Assembly (NCBI RefSeq): GCF_963966145.1
Contig: NC_091052.1
Coordinates: 15,996,001 to 16,060,000 of the forward strand
Source of the DNA: Tenebrio molitor
Taxonomy: Eukaryota > Arthropoda > Insecta > Coleoptera > Tenebrionidae
Reading direction: 5' to 3'
DNA: 64,000 nucleotides
Shown here: positions 22,785 through 35,100 of the stretch, piece after piece
How the letters are laid out: the number at the start of each line of letters is the position of its first letter
Position numbering within the stretch: position 1 is the first letter of the stretch
The notes under the pieces: model-generated
Seen by the model: the letters and a program-made list of their open reading frames with translations, nothing else
Database searches by the model: none
What the model was told of the DNA's origin: nothing
Translations under genes and position numbers: made by a program

Positions 22785-22890
22785 ATTACGCCCGGTTATT
22801 CTTATTACGCCCGCTTATTCTTATTACGCCCGCTTATTCTTATTACGCCCGCTTATTCTTATTACGCCCGCTTATTCTTATTACGCCCTG
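22785..22890. repeat. 19-bp tandem repeat, about 5.5 copies
   Basis: Unit attacgcccgcttattctt starts at 22785 (one variant base), 22804, 22823, 22842, 22861 and 22880 (partial). The core attacgccc also occurs in foldback 1 just upstream. Confidence 0.95.
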
Positions 22891-23127
22891 TATTATGCCC
22901 CGGTTGTTATGGACATGTTTACGTATTTCGTATCCTAGGATGCAATTATACTAAAGTGAAAAATAAAACAAAGCTCAGATATTCCAAAATTCCGACATGA
23001 ATGAACAAAATTAGAGCAGTCGTACATAGATAACCTGAGGTAAACGTTCTGTGTACAGAAAATGCCAAAATAATTTCGAGTTTTGAAATTTACCACCCAA
23101 AAAATACCAAACATAACCAGGACGGTA

Positions 23128-23250
23128 ATCATAATGACAATACAACATGGTGATAAATTATGGTTATGATATTTACGACCGTTTTACAACGGAGCATTTT
23201 CCACTGCGTCAAAGTATGATTTTGACGACCAGTTTTTTTGCTCGCGACAG
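23128..23250. mobile_element. Partial MITE, family M, inverted relative to 40533-40774
   Basis: The right end tttttttgctcgcgacag, next to TA, and the inner blocks gaccgttttacaa and cattttcca..tgcgtcaaag match the family M copy in reverse complement. The other end is missing. Confidence 0.7.
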
Positions 23251-23450
23251 TACCTATTAATCGCTTATTATTGTGGAAAATATGAAATGTGCCACCTACG
23301 GAGCAAAAACTTTTACTAAAGAGTAAAGACTGTATTTTCAACCCCCCCAATGATTACACCGTATCATTGAGTTGTTCTCTGATCCGAACCACCAAAATGA
23401 TTGTGACAACGTTGTGTGTCATTATGTACTTATATTGTATATAACGGTAT

Positions 23451-23554
23451 TATGCCGATATGGGTTATATAACAGACGAGGTTGAGATATTGTAAAATCG
23501 AGGCGGAGCCGAGATTTTATAATCAACCGAGTCTGTTATATCCATATCGGCCGT
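23451..23554. repeat. Foldback module 2
   Basis: Arms tatgccgatatgggttatat and the complementary atatccatatcggccgta, with inner arms aacagac/gtctgtt, around the centre atcgaggcggagccgagat. Confidence 0.75.
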
Positions 23555-23830
23555 ATGTTGTTTTATAGTTTTCTTTATACCAATAATACTTAACATTTAA
23601 TGATGATTTATTTGTAAGACTGACATTTCTCTTTACTTCAAAAATTAAATTTAGTTGTCATTTGTGCCGTAATCGTAGCAACGGCAGCAGAAATAACGGC
23701 CTCGGTCTGATAATTTTGAATAACGGCCTAGACTGTTATAGGTGTCATATCAATCAAGCATTGAGTACTGATAAATCCTAATAACAGTATGGTATAAAGA
23801 AAATTATTTTAAGGGCCGGTTGTATTGTAT

Positions 23831-24085
23831 TCTCAATTTGGTTGTAGGTCGTAAAATTTTATTGCATATTATGAGGGATTAACAGGCACAATGGTTGGGT
23901 TTGAAAAGGTTGGGAAGCGGCGCGTGCCGTTTTCCGTACAATGCAAATATACAAAATGTACAATACAACCCTGCTTAAAATATTACCTGCTAGTGGTAAA
24001 CTAGGATTTATAAGCCCCCCAAGATCTTTAACTTAAAGTACCATAAAATTTTACGATCTACAACCAAATTGAAAACACAGTACAG
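23831..24085. mobile_element. MITE with about 40-bp inverted ends
   Basis: Left caatttggttgtaggtcgta plus aaatttta is mirrored by taaaattttacgatctacaa plus ccaaattg at the right. No coding capacity. Confidence 0.7.
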
Positions 24086-24149
24086 GGTTATAACTTTCAT
24101 TTAAACTATTTTGCCGTAAAATTATTAGGGGAGCCAATAACTGAAACTC

Positions 24150-26440
24150 TTTATTTTTACATGTAAAATCCTATGTCTCGTAAACCAATTCTACACCCGG
24201 TATATATATTCGGTTTACAACGTTCTACGGCGTCTTCCGATATCCATTTTCCACTGTCTTCTGTCATTACATTGTTCTTCGTTGAGTCCTCTTTATCTCA
24301 ACTCCTCTCGTATACCTTCTGTCCAGCTTCGTCTTGGCCTTCCTTTTCTTCTTCTACCCTGTAGTGTCCATAATAGTACTTGTTTTGAAAGTCTCTCCTT
24401 TTCCATTCGTACCACATGCCTATACCATCTCAGTTGGTTAGTTCTAATGTCTTCCGCTATTGTGGTGTTAACCTTCATGATGTCTCTAATTCTCTCATTT
24501 CTTATTCGTTCTCTTCTTGATCTTCCTGCTGATCTTGTCCAGAAATCCATTTCTGTTGTGAGGAGCATGTTCTCTGATCTTTTCTTTAGCGGCCATATCT
24601 CATTCCTGTATGTCACTATGCTCTTTATGATGGTATTATATATTCTCTTTTTGTTATCTTTTGAGATGCCTTGGTCCCACAATACGCTGTTCAATACTGA
24701 GATCGCTTTTCTGCCTTGTGTATACCTTTCTTTGATGGTTTTATCTATCGTTCCGTCTCTTGTTATGTTAATTCCTAGGTACTTATATTCTTCGCATCGT
24801 CTTATAATCTGTCCCGTATTTAGCGTCAGGTCTTGTTGTGTACCTCCTATGCACATATATCGAGTTTTATCGATGTTGACCTCCAAACCCCATATACGGT
24901 ACTCTTCAATGATTTTTCGAGTCATATACTCGACATCGTTGTGATCTTGTGCTATAAGTATTTGATCATCTGCGAAACACAGCGTGTATAACGTCTTTCC
25001 TTCTAGTGGAACACCCATAGTTCTACATTTTCTTTTCCATGTGTTTAATACTTGTTCTAAGTATATTTTAAATAGTGTAGGGGATAGGCAGCATCCTTGT
25101 TTCAGTCCTTTATTTATTTGGAATTCTTGTGATGTTCTATTTCCTATTCTGACTTTGGTTTTGCTTTCTTCGTATAATTGCCTTACGGCCTTTATTAGGT
25201 TGATGCTGATGTTCGTTTTTTCTAGTGCTTCCCAAAGTTTTATTTGTGGGATAGTATCATAGGCTTTCTTCAGGTCGATGTAAACCATATGCAGTTCTTG
25301 TTCATATGCTGTCTTCTTCTTAATTAGTTGTGTCACACTGAATAAGTGATCGATCGTAGATCTGCCTGCTCGAAAACCTGCCTGTTCTTCTGCTTCCATA
25401 TTTGCGTACTCTTTTTCTATTCTATTCTTTATTACTTTTCCGTATACTCTACTGATAGTACTAGTCACTGCTATCCCGCGATAATTGTCACAATTTTTCC
25501 TGTCCCCTTTTTTGTGTATTGTTGAAATTATTGATAGTTTCCACTCTTTGGGAACGTTTTCGCCATTTAGGCATTTGTTGAACAGCGTTTGTAGTAGCTT
25601 GTACAAGATTTCCGTTCCGTGCTTTAATAGTTCCCGGGTCCTGTTGCTTTTCTATTTTTTAGCGACTTGTATATCTTTTCCACTTCTTTATGATCTATTC
25701 TAATTGGAGATCCAGTGGTAACAATTCTTTCCTGTCTGTTGTTTTCTGGTTTGAATTCTTTCCTATCTTCTACGAGCAATTTTTTAAAATGTTCTTCCCA
25801 CTGTTGTATTTTTATGGGTGATATAATATTTCCCTTTTTGTTCATCCGTAAGGACTTTATAAATCTCCAACTTTCCGTACTTCTGGCTCCCCCAATGTAT
25901 GTGTTTAGGTGGATGCATTTTCTATCCCAGGATTCGTTCTTCTTTTGTGTTATCTTCTTTCTGACTTTCGCCTGCGCTGCTTTATATAGTATTTTGTCCA
26001 CGTCTTTAAGTGTTCTCAAGTATTTGTTGTATGTACTTTTGTCTTTTATCTTCTATATCTTTTTCTATGTCCGGGTCCCACCAATATGGCTTTGCTCTTC
26101 TGTTTATGTCGTTGTGGCCCAGGGCTTCTAAGGCTGCTTCTTGTATACTTTCTTTTATGTGGTTATATAATTCGTCCGTGTTTCCGAAGAAACTGTTCCT
26201 CTTAAGTTTTTCGTTTAGCTTATTCTGATATAAGATTCTAGTACTCTCGTGTTGCAAGCTATCTAGATTGTATCCTTTTGGTTTTGTATCTATTTCGTCT
26301 TTGCTGTCTATATTTTCTGTTTTCACATTTCGGCTGGGAAATAATATTTTTGCTTTTACTACATGGTGGTCGCTTCCGCATGTTGCTCCTCTACAAGCTC
26401 TTGTGTCCTGTATTCTGATTCCGTATTTAGGTATACTAAA
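24150..26440 (-). pseudogene. 5'-truncated, frameshifted non-LTR retrotransposon (endonuclease tail, reverse transcriptase)
   Basis: Minus-strand frames 26530-26006, 26019-25624 and 25606-about 24230 line up as one LINE polyprotein broken by two frameshifts near 26010 and 25615. The first frame ends the APE endonuclease (GSDHHVVKAK). The reverse transcriptase shows NYRGIAVTSTISRVYGKVI, QAGFRAGRSTIDHLF, DLKKAYDTIP, GLKQGCCLSPTLF and FADD in the catalytic position, then a C-terminal segment RWYRHVVRME..GRRRKGRPRRSW. The style resembles RTE/Jockey-group elements common in arthropods; the clade is my inference. Most of the endonuclease is missing, so it is dead. Confidence 0.88.
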
Positions 26441-26781
26441 AAAAAATTCAACTCGAAAAATAATAGAAAAATTGAAACAATTTTCCTTAGAATTAAATTT
26501 GGATTTATGATAAGAGTAGATTTGGTTCAATAGAGCAGGTCTTATACAGCAGCGTTAAACTAAAAAAATACAATGCCAAAAGACAGCGACAATAAGGGAT
26601 GTGTGATAACACTGTGATAACTTCTAATGGGATGATAAGGAAACTAACGGAAGTTAGAATTTCTTTTTCCAATTTGACCAAAGTTTATGAACAACGAGGT
26701 CCTATCGGATTTATAAACCTAGAATAAACTTCTCTTGTTACTTCCCTGCAAAATAATCATTTATAATACCACGAGTAGTCC

Positions 26782-26923
26782 AAATTATGTCGATTATTTT
26801 TCAAACTGGTCACGAATTATCAATTGTGCTTGGGAATGAATCCACGAGTGCGCCAGCACGAGTGAGATTCGCAAGCACAATTGAATGAGTGAAACCAGTT
26901 TGAAAAATAGTCTACATAATTTT
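26782..26923. repeat. Foldback module 3
   Basis: Arms caaattatgtcgattatttt and aaaaatagtctacataattt, then tcaaactggt/accagtttga and caattgtgcttg/caagcacaattg, around ccacgagtgcgccagcacga. It directly abuts the Crypton-like fragment. Confidence 0.8.
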
Positions 26924-26924
26924 G

Positions 26925-27191
26925 ACTACGAGTTGTATTCGGACCGAGGACTATTCCATGAATCAACTTTGGCAATTTGGCAACAAATCGGAAGAAGAAA
27001 TTAACGCAGAAATCGAAGAAAATGTTTCCAACAACACAAAAAAGACACGTGAGTCCATTTGGAAGGAATTTTCAAGGCTGCATTCATTTGTTAAAAATTA
27101 TCGCTGGGATCACTGGTGGTATTACCGATACAATTTCCACGAGTGGGAATATTCGGTTCAATTTTTTGAAACCATGGTAACAAATGTGTAA
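26925..27191 (+). pseudogene. Fragment resembling the N-terminal region of a Crypton-type tyrosine recombinase
   Basis: The frame starting at 26938 (MNQLWQF) encodes NNTKKTRESIWKEFSRL, the style of the SAM-like N-terminal region of arthropod Cryptons. The catalytic part is absent. Only short similarity supports the call. Confidence 0.35.
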
Positions 27192-27233
27192 AATTGTGTT
27201 TATATTGGTCCATTTTTAACAAATGACAGGGGA

Positions 27234-27545
27234 ATGGAATAGTCACTAGTAATATCCCAGGTGCATGTCAAATTATCGACAATTTGACATGCACGAGAGG
27301 ATATTTTGGCAGACTATTTCCTGAGAAAAATTTACATGATAAGTAATTACAAATAAACGTAATTCTTTTTAAAATATAAAATTAATACCAAATGATTTTT
27401 TAATTAGGACTACGCGAAAATTTGGCACTAGTGCAAATTATCGATAATTGCACTAGTGCAGTATTATCGCTGTGATTCGATCGCTATTGGCTAAAATTCA
27501 AATATTCGAGCTTTTTGATTGGCTTAAATTTTTCGAAGGAAATAG
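27234..27545. repeat. Pair of short palindromes between ggaatagtc-type motifs
   Basis: gcatgtcaaattatcgacaa/tttgacatgc (about 27272-27294) and gcactagtgcaaattatcga/taattgcactagtgc (about 27425-27462) are near-perfect hairpins. Motifs gaatagtc, gactatttcc and gaaatagtc recur around them. They may be edges of the Crypton-like element. Confidence 0.45.
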
Positions 27546-27616
27546 TCACCATTAATTTATTTTTATTAAAAAGAATTGTCTATTTTTGAGGAGCTGCTGG
27601 ATTTTTATTAATCAAT

Positions 27617-27654
27617 AATAATTAATTAATTAATTAATTAATTAATTAATTAAC
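27617..27654. repeat. (AATT)n microsatellite
   Basis: About nine uninterrupted copies of attaa/ttaat as the 4-bp unit. Confidence 0.95.
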
Positions 27655-28251
27655 TAAACATTTTGATTTCAAAAGGAATATTTGCGTATTATGTTTGTGC
27701 AGATAGTCTTTCAAGAACCGAAATTGGCAATTTTTATCTACGACTAGACGGTTATGGCTATGGTAAAAGTGTGAATTAATTTTTACTTTCCATAAACTAC
27801 ACTAATTTTGAAATTGATGATCTCTTTTTCTAACGGTCAAAAATTTTGAAAAAAATATTTGCGTGGAACCTTAATTAATGAGCCGTGAAAAATTAAAATC
27901 TTTCCCAAGAAAAGAGGACAGGGACAGTAACTAGGTGCCAAAATACGTGATTTTAAAAGGGCTTACGTTGTTAGAACACACATCTGCTTTAACTCCGTAT
28001 CTGCAAAAATTTTCAAGTTTCATATTGTGATGTTATACGGCTCTATATCTTACTTATGTACCTACATATTTCATTAAGAAAAACTCACAAAATTGGCAGT
28101 TTCAATAGCAAATATGTAAATATCTGAGACAAGACAACGGTTAGATATAAAGGTTTTATCACTTTACGGCAATTTCTGGAATATACAGCATCGTGCACTT
28201 TTATCCGACATTTGAACTTATTTGAAAATAATTTAACAATTAATTGTCAAC

Positions 28252-28550
28252 AACTAACTGAAATAGTAGTTTATTTAACGAGTTTGTGGGTAAATTGGGC
28301 TCGTCGGCCTTTAAAACGCTCGTTTCACTCGCGTTTTAAACTGGCCCAATCATGCCAAAAAAGGCCCAATTTACACAATTTACACGAGTTGAATACAACG
28401 TTTTTTTGTTCGACGAGCCCCTTAAAGGCTCCAAATCGCTTAAAATCTTTAAAATTAGCTTGACATTTTGTTTTGACGAGTTATGACATTTATCAAAATC
28501 CGCTTACACAGGAGAAATTTCTCAAATTCTGACAGTGTCGAACAAAAAAT
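28252..28550. mobile_element. Repeat family A, copy 1
   Basis: About 280-bp repeat running from aatagtagtttattt to the conserved edge gacagtgtcgaacaaaaa. The inner palindrome tttaaaacgctcg/cgcgttttaaa and the block gacgagccccttaaaggctc are shared. In reverse complement it matches 43001-43268 and 56684-56964. Confidence 0.85.
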
Positions 28551-28810
28551 GTCTTTCGTGCACTCGTATGATTTCCACATTCGGCCAGATCCTCGTAGGT
28601 TAATTCTCACTCACACGAAATGTGTCACTTTCCACATCTACTCACGTAATATCGATGGTTTAGATACAATAACTAGTGTCCGACCGAAACCATGTTTTCC
28701 AGCCGAAACCGAAACCGAAACTATTGAATTCCGTTACTTTTTGGACATAGATCTTTGTAATTAGATACAACTGTCTGTCTTCAATTCAATTCAAAAATAA
28801 ACAAAAAGAT

Positions 28811-29174
28811 CAACAACAACAAAATGCTTTATTTTGCCCTACGGGCTTTCGGATTCCTGATTACAAAACATAAACATAAAAATAACAATTTATTGTTCTT
28901 CCTCACTCCTCTCGTTCTCTATTCTTTCTCTCCTCTTCCTTATTCTTTCATCCATCTCCTTCCCGTCTTCGCTCCCTATTGCTCCCCATTCCCTTCTCTT
29001 TCTCACTCTCATTTCGCCGCATGTGTTCGATCTCCTCACTATCCTCGCCTCACCTCCTGCACCTTCTCTCTCTCTTCTCCTTCCTTCCCATTCCTGTTCT
29101 CTCTCCCCTCGTCCCCACCTCTGCAACCCGCTATCATTTTCCTCTCTCACACACACTCTCTCCCCTCCCTATTG
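28811..29174 (-). pseudogene. Likely 3' end of a second non-LTR retrotransposon
   Basis: On the minus strand a strongly purine-rich frame (29156-28890, Glu/Arg-rich) ends, followed by a short stem-loop GCCCGTAGGGC, AATAAA and a TTG-rich tail. This matches the layout of LINE 3' ends. No reverse transcriptase is present, so the call is tentative. Confidence 0.4.
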
Positions 29175-29176
29175 TA

Positions 29177-29439
29177 CCGAGTGACTATAAATGATTGAAA
29201 ATTATTTTGTTATGTTGGTGACATATTTGAAATCTTCAGTTGGCAACATCGTTGGCATGACACACGCAATTTTTAAAATTGAAACAAACGTCAAAAAAAT
29301 CTAAATCGACAGTGTACTTCGTGACTTAACCTAACCTAAATAAAAATGATTGATAGATGATCCACGAGAAGACTTGCACTACCAACCGCATCAGTGTTCC
29401 CAATCCACTATTTTCCTTCAATCATTTATAGTCACTCGG
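29177..29439. mobile_element. MITE with 23-bp near-perfect inverted ends and TA duplication
   Basis: Left ccgagtgactataaatgatt gaa, right ttc aatcatttatagtcactcgg, flanked by TA at 29175-29176 and 29440-29441. 263 bp. Confidence 0.9.
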
Positions 29440-30365
29440 TATAATCTATTCCATCTTTAAAAAAACGATAGGTTGCCATGCTTTAATTTTGTTAAATTGG
29501 CAGGACTGAGGAAAGTACGTAGTAGTTATATTTAATTTCATTTTGGTTGTAAATCTTTTGTAACTAAATTTGAAGTGCTATGTTGCAAGATGATTCTAAA
29601 ACAAAAAGTAAATAAAGTTATCAATAAATGTCATTTTGACGTTTTTCCAATTTATTTTAAATTAGACAACACACAGTAATAATTTAAAGGGTTTACTACA
29701 AGTGCATAATGCCAAAAGTTGTGTTTGTCGAGTGTTGAAGGGCTAGACACATTTTAAGCGAGGTAGGGCCGATCTAAGTAATGATGCTATTATTAATAGA
29801 TTGATGGATATCTTCAATGTGACTAATGTGAGAACAATTAATTTGTATTCGATGAAATCCTGAACTGTATAATTAATTTATAGGTGGGAAGATCTGTTAT
29901 ATATTGCATAATTACAAAAAAAAGGTCTGGAGGATACTAGAACAACAAAAAAAGGAAAATCAGAAAAGTGGAACCATTTTTTAAAAGAGATCTGAACGAA
30001 ATTATTCGTGGGCTAAACATTAGAAGATGATTCGGAATCTAATGATGAAGATAATTCTGAAGATGAAATAATGGAGGAGGTTAAAGTGTAGATGTCTTTT
30101 AAAAAAAGTGATTCCATTTTGGAGAACTTATCCGTTTTCTGCTTGTTAAACTAAAGCAAGCGTTCTTGAAACTCATTCAACGACTAAAGCCTCCACCAGG
30201 TGTTTTGATTTGTCTTTTTTTTTCAATTGCTATTTTTAATAAAAAATGCTGGGTTCTCTATTAATGTCTTGTAATACAGCTTCAATCGATTCGCAAAAAA
30301 GCGTGGCAACACTGTGCCTTCAAAATTTTCAGAATTCCTAACCAAACTTTTATTCAGATATACAG

Positions 30366-30712
30366 GATGAAATCTGTCAGATTGTCATGGCCAAGCATCG
30401 TTTTTTTAAAGTTGGAATACATTATACTTCCATTCTCTTATTCTCTCTCTTCTCTCTTACTTTTCTGTGCCTTTGTCCCTCTACCTTTTTATTCACCTTC
30501 TCCTTGTACATTTTCTCGCCGAGTCGTCTTCTTATTCTCTCCTTCTTCTAGCAAATTTTCTTCAGTTTCTCCTGTCTCTTATCCCATCTAAACCAGTCCG
30601 GGTTTATCTGTATTTTCCTGTATCCTATTTTCACCCTTTTTCCTCTATCTCTCTCCTCTCTGGCCAACTCTCAAAAAGATCTTTATGCTTTTTATTATAA
30701 ACCAAACTAAAA
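30366..30712 (-). repeat. Purine/pyrimidine-skewed tract
   Basis: The plus strand is about three quarters pyrimidine. The minus strand reads as an Arg/Glu/Lys-rich broken frame similar in style to 28811-29174; a decayed LINE tail is possible. Confidence 0.35.
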
Positions 30713-32062
30713 AAATTACTGCTATGTCTTAATTAAAAATTTATAGGTATTACTTGATAATAAATCAAATCAACAACGAGCGATAGGCGACGAAAAACAG
30801 TTTCGGTTGGAGCCGAAAGTTCGACCGATTTTTGGTCGAAATCGACATCGAATCTTGGGACACTAACAATAACTTGTAACTGCAAATTTTGTCATTTGTG
30901 CGTTTTGAAGAGAAACGTGAGAGAAAAGTAAGAAGTTCGGTATTGCTGCATGACAGGAATCGTATTTCTATTAATTTGATTTACGCCGTAAGTTGCTGAT
31001 AAGTAGAGAACAAAGTAAACATTCCTATGCCGCCAAAATTACAATTTGAAACGATTTGTGCTTACATTACAAGTAATTGCATCCAGGCTAACGCGGTTAA
31101 TAAAGAGAGATCAAATTAATTTGCAATCGAGTCATGTCTTTTCGATTGATATGTCCAGATCTAACCTGTGTTTTAAACTGTGTTTTTTGTTCAAGAAACG
31201 ACATATGATTTCGGATTCATGGATAACTCGTACAAATTAATTTGATCGCTCGATATATGACGTATTATTTTGTAATTCTAGTCGGTATTTCACGTTAAAG
31301 TTGATAATTACAAGATGAAGTTAATTTAGCTGAAAGGGTGACTTTGATTGAAATGCTATTTCTCTGAATTTTTATTATTTCACGAGAACTGCGAAGTCGA
31401 GTTCAAGAGTATGCAACACACTGTGCAGATTTCTAATGTTAAAACAACGTTAAAAATTAAATATTACGACCACGTCGTCCGGTTTCAGTCAGTTATGTTC
31501 TTCAAGTTCTTTGTGCTGAAGATTCGACTAACTAACACAACATTATGTATTTAAAAATATATATATTTTGAATGTGATAGGTATACCTACACTTGTATCT
31601 GCTATTTAAAAAATCCATTCAGCTTGGCAAAAATCAGATTTATCACGTGTACATGTTAATATTTTATTTACATTATTTTATTATCTCCATTAGTAATACA
31701 ATTATTTTTTAGCAAACATGTTGTGTAAGCAAATTGCCTCAGGTATTAAATTAATCCAGACATGGCCGCCCCTGAAAAATCTCGGCAACCAAGGTTTTCC
31801 TAAAAAAATCCAGTAACTGTATCTACACCGCACAGGTATCGCATGTGGTAATGAATGACTTCATAGAAAACGACAGAACATCTCGGTGGGTTATTTTAAG
31901 ATCGAAATTTATTTTTGTCACAACTCAAATCGACTCTGTTATTAAACGGTCGCATTAGCGGGTTTATATTTAATTCACGGATGGTGATTTAAGTTCTTGA
32001 CTGAGCTTAATCAGTTTACAACTGTCATTATATTCAAGAGGTGAACACCAACGACCCCAAAG

Positions 32063-32070
32063 TATAAATA
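32063..32070 (+). promoter_or_regulatory. TATA box of Hex1
   Basis: tataaata lies 81-88 nt before the Hex1 start codon at 32151, leaving room for a start site near 32093 and a leader of about 60 nt. Confidence 0.6.
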
Positions 32071-32150
32071 CTGATAGACACAAATTTTCAAGATTATTTT
32101 ATGTTTTATCTCCACTAAAAGTACTACGCGCTTCGTTTCAACATCGACAA

Positions 32151-35100
32151 ATGTCTACAGAAAAAGTTGATCAAGCGGTAAGTGTCTTTACATAACAATT
32201 ACCTTCATTACTTTGTATTTAATTTAGTTTTGACGCTTGAGGTTATTTTTATTTAAAGTAGCTAACACAAATAATTACATCACTGTGTACTGTGCAAAAT
32301 ATCAAGTCGGACCGTTTTAACATTAATTTATTTCATATAAATTGATAGTAGGTCGATTCTATATGCGCCGTTGGTAGAATTTTTTTATTTAAATTTGTAC
32401 GGTCAATTCGCAACTTATCTAAATAAATATTGCGTTGAAATTTCATTATATAACACCGATGATAGATGAGTTAGGTGGTATGCTTTCATGTAAAAATAAA
32501 TATTTACGTATATAATATTGTCGTCTATATAGTAAATATTTTCTGTAGCTAATCGTTTAAACTAATAATTGATCTTTACTGATTAGATTTTTGTCGCAAA
32601 TAAGCATTTTTAAAGTGCTGCATCTATTGCTTATTTTTTTATTATCCTAGCATTTACATCAAAAAAGGACCTTGAAGAAAATGAAATAGTTTCTTACTTT
32701 CCGCTTTCCATTAATTGTCCAGAAATTATATTATTTTCATAAATTATTTAGGTACGTCTTATTTTGTTTATTCTGTTAGATTCTACTTATAATAACTCAT
32801 TAAGAGATTCTTTTGCTGTTGAAAGCTTATCGCTATTCATTATTTTGTTTATTAGCTCATTCATAAAGTTCCCCCAATATAGAAACTTATTTATTTCATA
32901 TAGGTAATGAAATATTGTTGATTTTGATCAGATTAGATATAATCTCTATTCTCTAATTATTATTAAATGAAACAACATAAAAGTAAAGTAGAATGATAAT
33001 CTATGGGTGGATTAAAAAATTGCACTGAGATTGTTTTATCTTGTTTTCTTTTATTATTAATTGTGATTGATAGAACCTATCTCCAGAAAAATACTAGAAG
33101 TAGCGCCTGTCGAAAAACTTAGTGCAGCATAATAATTTCGAAAATGCTTGAATAAAACACATTTCTATTTCTACACATATACAGTGAGCGGCAAAAGTAT
33201 GGAATAAATTCCTTAAAAATTAAACAAAATTTTTTTCAAAAAAATCTTTGGACAGGTCAATTTTAGTTTATAAAAATACACGTTTTAGTACCAAAGAAAA
33301 TTCCAAGCAGTCAATTGTTTTCGAGTTATGACGTCATCGATACTTTTTTTAAATGGAAACCCCCTATTTTTCTTCTCGATTCTGATAGCCCTTTTAATTG
33401 TCTAAACGCCAGTACAAAAATTTTGTTATCTTATATAAGGAAATTTTTGAGAAAAAAAATAATAAAGTTGGAAAAAATAAATTTTATAACGAACAAAAAC
33501 AAGTCAAAAACTGTGTTAGTAAGTTATAAACTAAAATTGACCTGTCCAAAGATTTTTTTGAAAAAAATTTTGTTTAATTTTTAAGGAATTTATTCCATAC
33601 TTTTGCCGCTCACTGTATATGTATGTCCAGTGTGGAACAAAATGATGTTCATCTAGTTACCTTTGCATTATATTTTGAGGTTGGGGTACAACCTCAAAAT
33701 ATACATCAAAATTCCAAATGTGATTTATTGCGAATGGATGAGATCGGAAATACGCCCTAGAAAGTGTTTTCTTGCATGGTATACATTTTGATCGTTTGTT
33801 AATTCAATTCAATAAATTGTAAAATATAATTATCAATTTGATTGATGACATTTATTGCCAGACGTACATGGATGGCTATTTCAAAAAGGGTAGAGTGGTA
33901 CAGAAAATTTACATGTGAAAAAATTCCAAAGCCAACTAGATGATATTAATTTTCTTCCATACTGTATGTACTTATACAGGGTTATTATAAATGTTAGAAA
34001 CATCTATACGTATAGGTAATAAAAATGAAATGATGTTCCTTGGTAAGCGCATCACTTGAGAACGGCTGGACCGATTTGGCTAATTCTTTTTTTTTAATGT
34101 TTGTAATAGTCCGAATCAGGTTTTTATGTAAAGAAAAACTGTAAAAGTTGCCGGGAAAATTGGAAAATTCGGGAAAAACTGAAAGTGCTTTTTTCTATGG
34201 GATTTTTGTGATGGATATGCATAATTCTTTTTTTGTTTTGTTTGTTATAGTCGTGAAAAAGTTTTCAGGAAAAAAAAATTGGGACAATTACAAAGGAAAG
34301 TCGGAAAATTAAAATAATTCGGGAAAAACTGAAAGTGCTTTTTTGTATGAACTCAAGACCATAACTCAGGATTCGAACAATGGCTATGCGTAATTCTTTT
34401 TTGGTTTTGTTTGTTAAGGTTTTGGATAAGTTTTCGGAAAAAAAATTCGAGACAATTACAAAGGAAAGTCGGAAAATTAGGACAAATTTCAAAAATTATA
34501 ATTTTTGTATGCACTCTCGATCATAACTGACAATAGGAGCTACATATTTGCTTGATGTTTTTTTTTCAATTGAAAAAAAATCTGGAAGATTTGAAGAAAA
34601 ATCTGGAAAAACGCAACCCAGTAAATTAAAATTAAATTACATTTTTAACTTACCCGACCAAAGGTAGGTAAGTTATTGTGATCGGTCCAAAATTTCGAAT
34701 TGCTAATTTCATCAGATCTTTACGTTTTGAGGTCCTCTGAACACGTTTATGAAGTTTTTAGAATGATGTCTGTCTGTGCGTCTGTATGTCCCACTTTTCG
34801 TTCTCCCACGATTACTCAAAAACGCTTTGACCGATTGCTTTCAAATTTGACCAACACAAACTTACCAATGGTCTCTCGAGTTGAAAAGCTTTTGGTGTCA
34901 ATCGGACCACGGGGGGAGGAAGAGGGTGGGGATAGGTCGAAAAAATTATAAGGGAACATGGAAATTTGACTTTACCGTTTGAAAGGGCATGTGTTTCTAT
35001 GTCGGAAACGATGTTTATCATTTGCGGATTTTTCCAACATGGTGGACTTATGAAGTAATTTACGTCTTCATAGATTGACGGCGATAACTGCTGAAACTTT

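Larger units (their letters stand above)
21851..24149. other. Intergenic region right of the kelch gene, repeats only
   Basis: CpG-richer sequence near 22050-22250 may be the kelch promoter and first noncoding exon. From 22.5 kb on: a foldback (22579-22696), a 19-bp tandem repeat, an inverted partial MITE, another foldback and a MITE. No gene is seen. Confidence 0.6.
26530..32150. other. Gene-poor region left of Hex1, transposon and simple-repeat rich
   Basis: Apart from the repeats listed separately, I see no gene. A stretch near 29700-30090 contains an acidic tail-like frame (EDDSESNDEDNSEDEI) that may be a decayed transposase C terminus. 30720-32040 shows no structure I can name. Confidence 0.6.

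Noticed and set aside
22785..22890. CRISPR-like array
   Set aside because: Units are contiguous with no unique spacers, and the genome is eukaryotic; it is a plain tandem repeat.
24282..24944. 220-residue plus-strand frame opposite the retrotransposon
   Set aside because: It is the antisense of the reverse transcriptase frame; hydrophobic composition arises from reading the other strand.
28824..29198. 124-residue plus-strand frame, Ser/Pro/Leu rich
   Set aside because: Product of a pyrimidine-rich tract; no start context or splice support. The minus strand reads better as a LINE tail.
31020..31129. Possible alternative first exon of Hex1 starting MPPKLQFET
   Set aside because: The only donor (GTAATT) leaves phase 1, which does not fit Hex1 exon 2 in phase 0.
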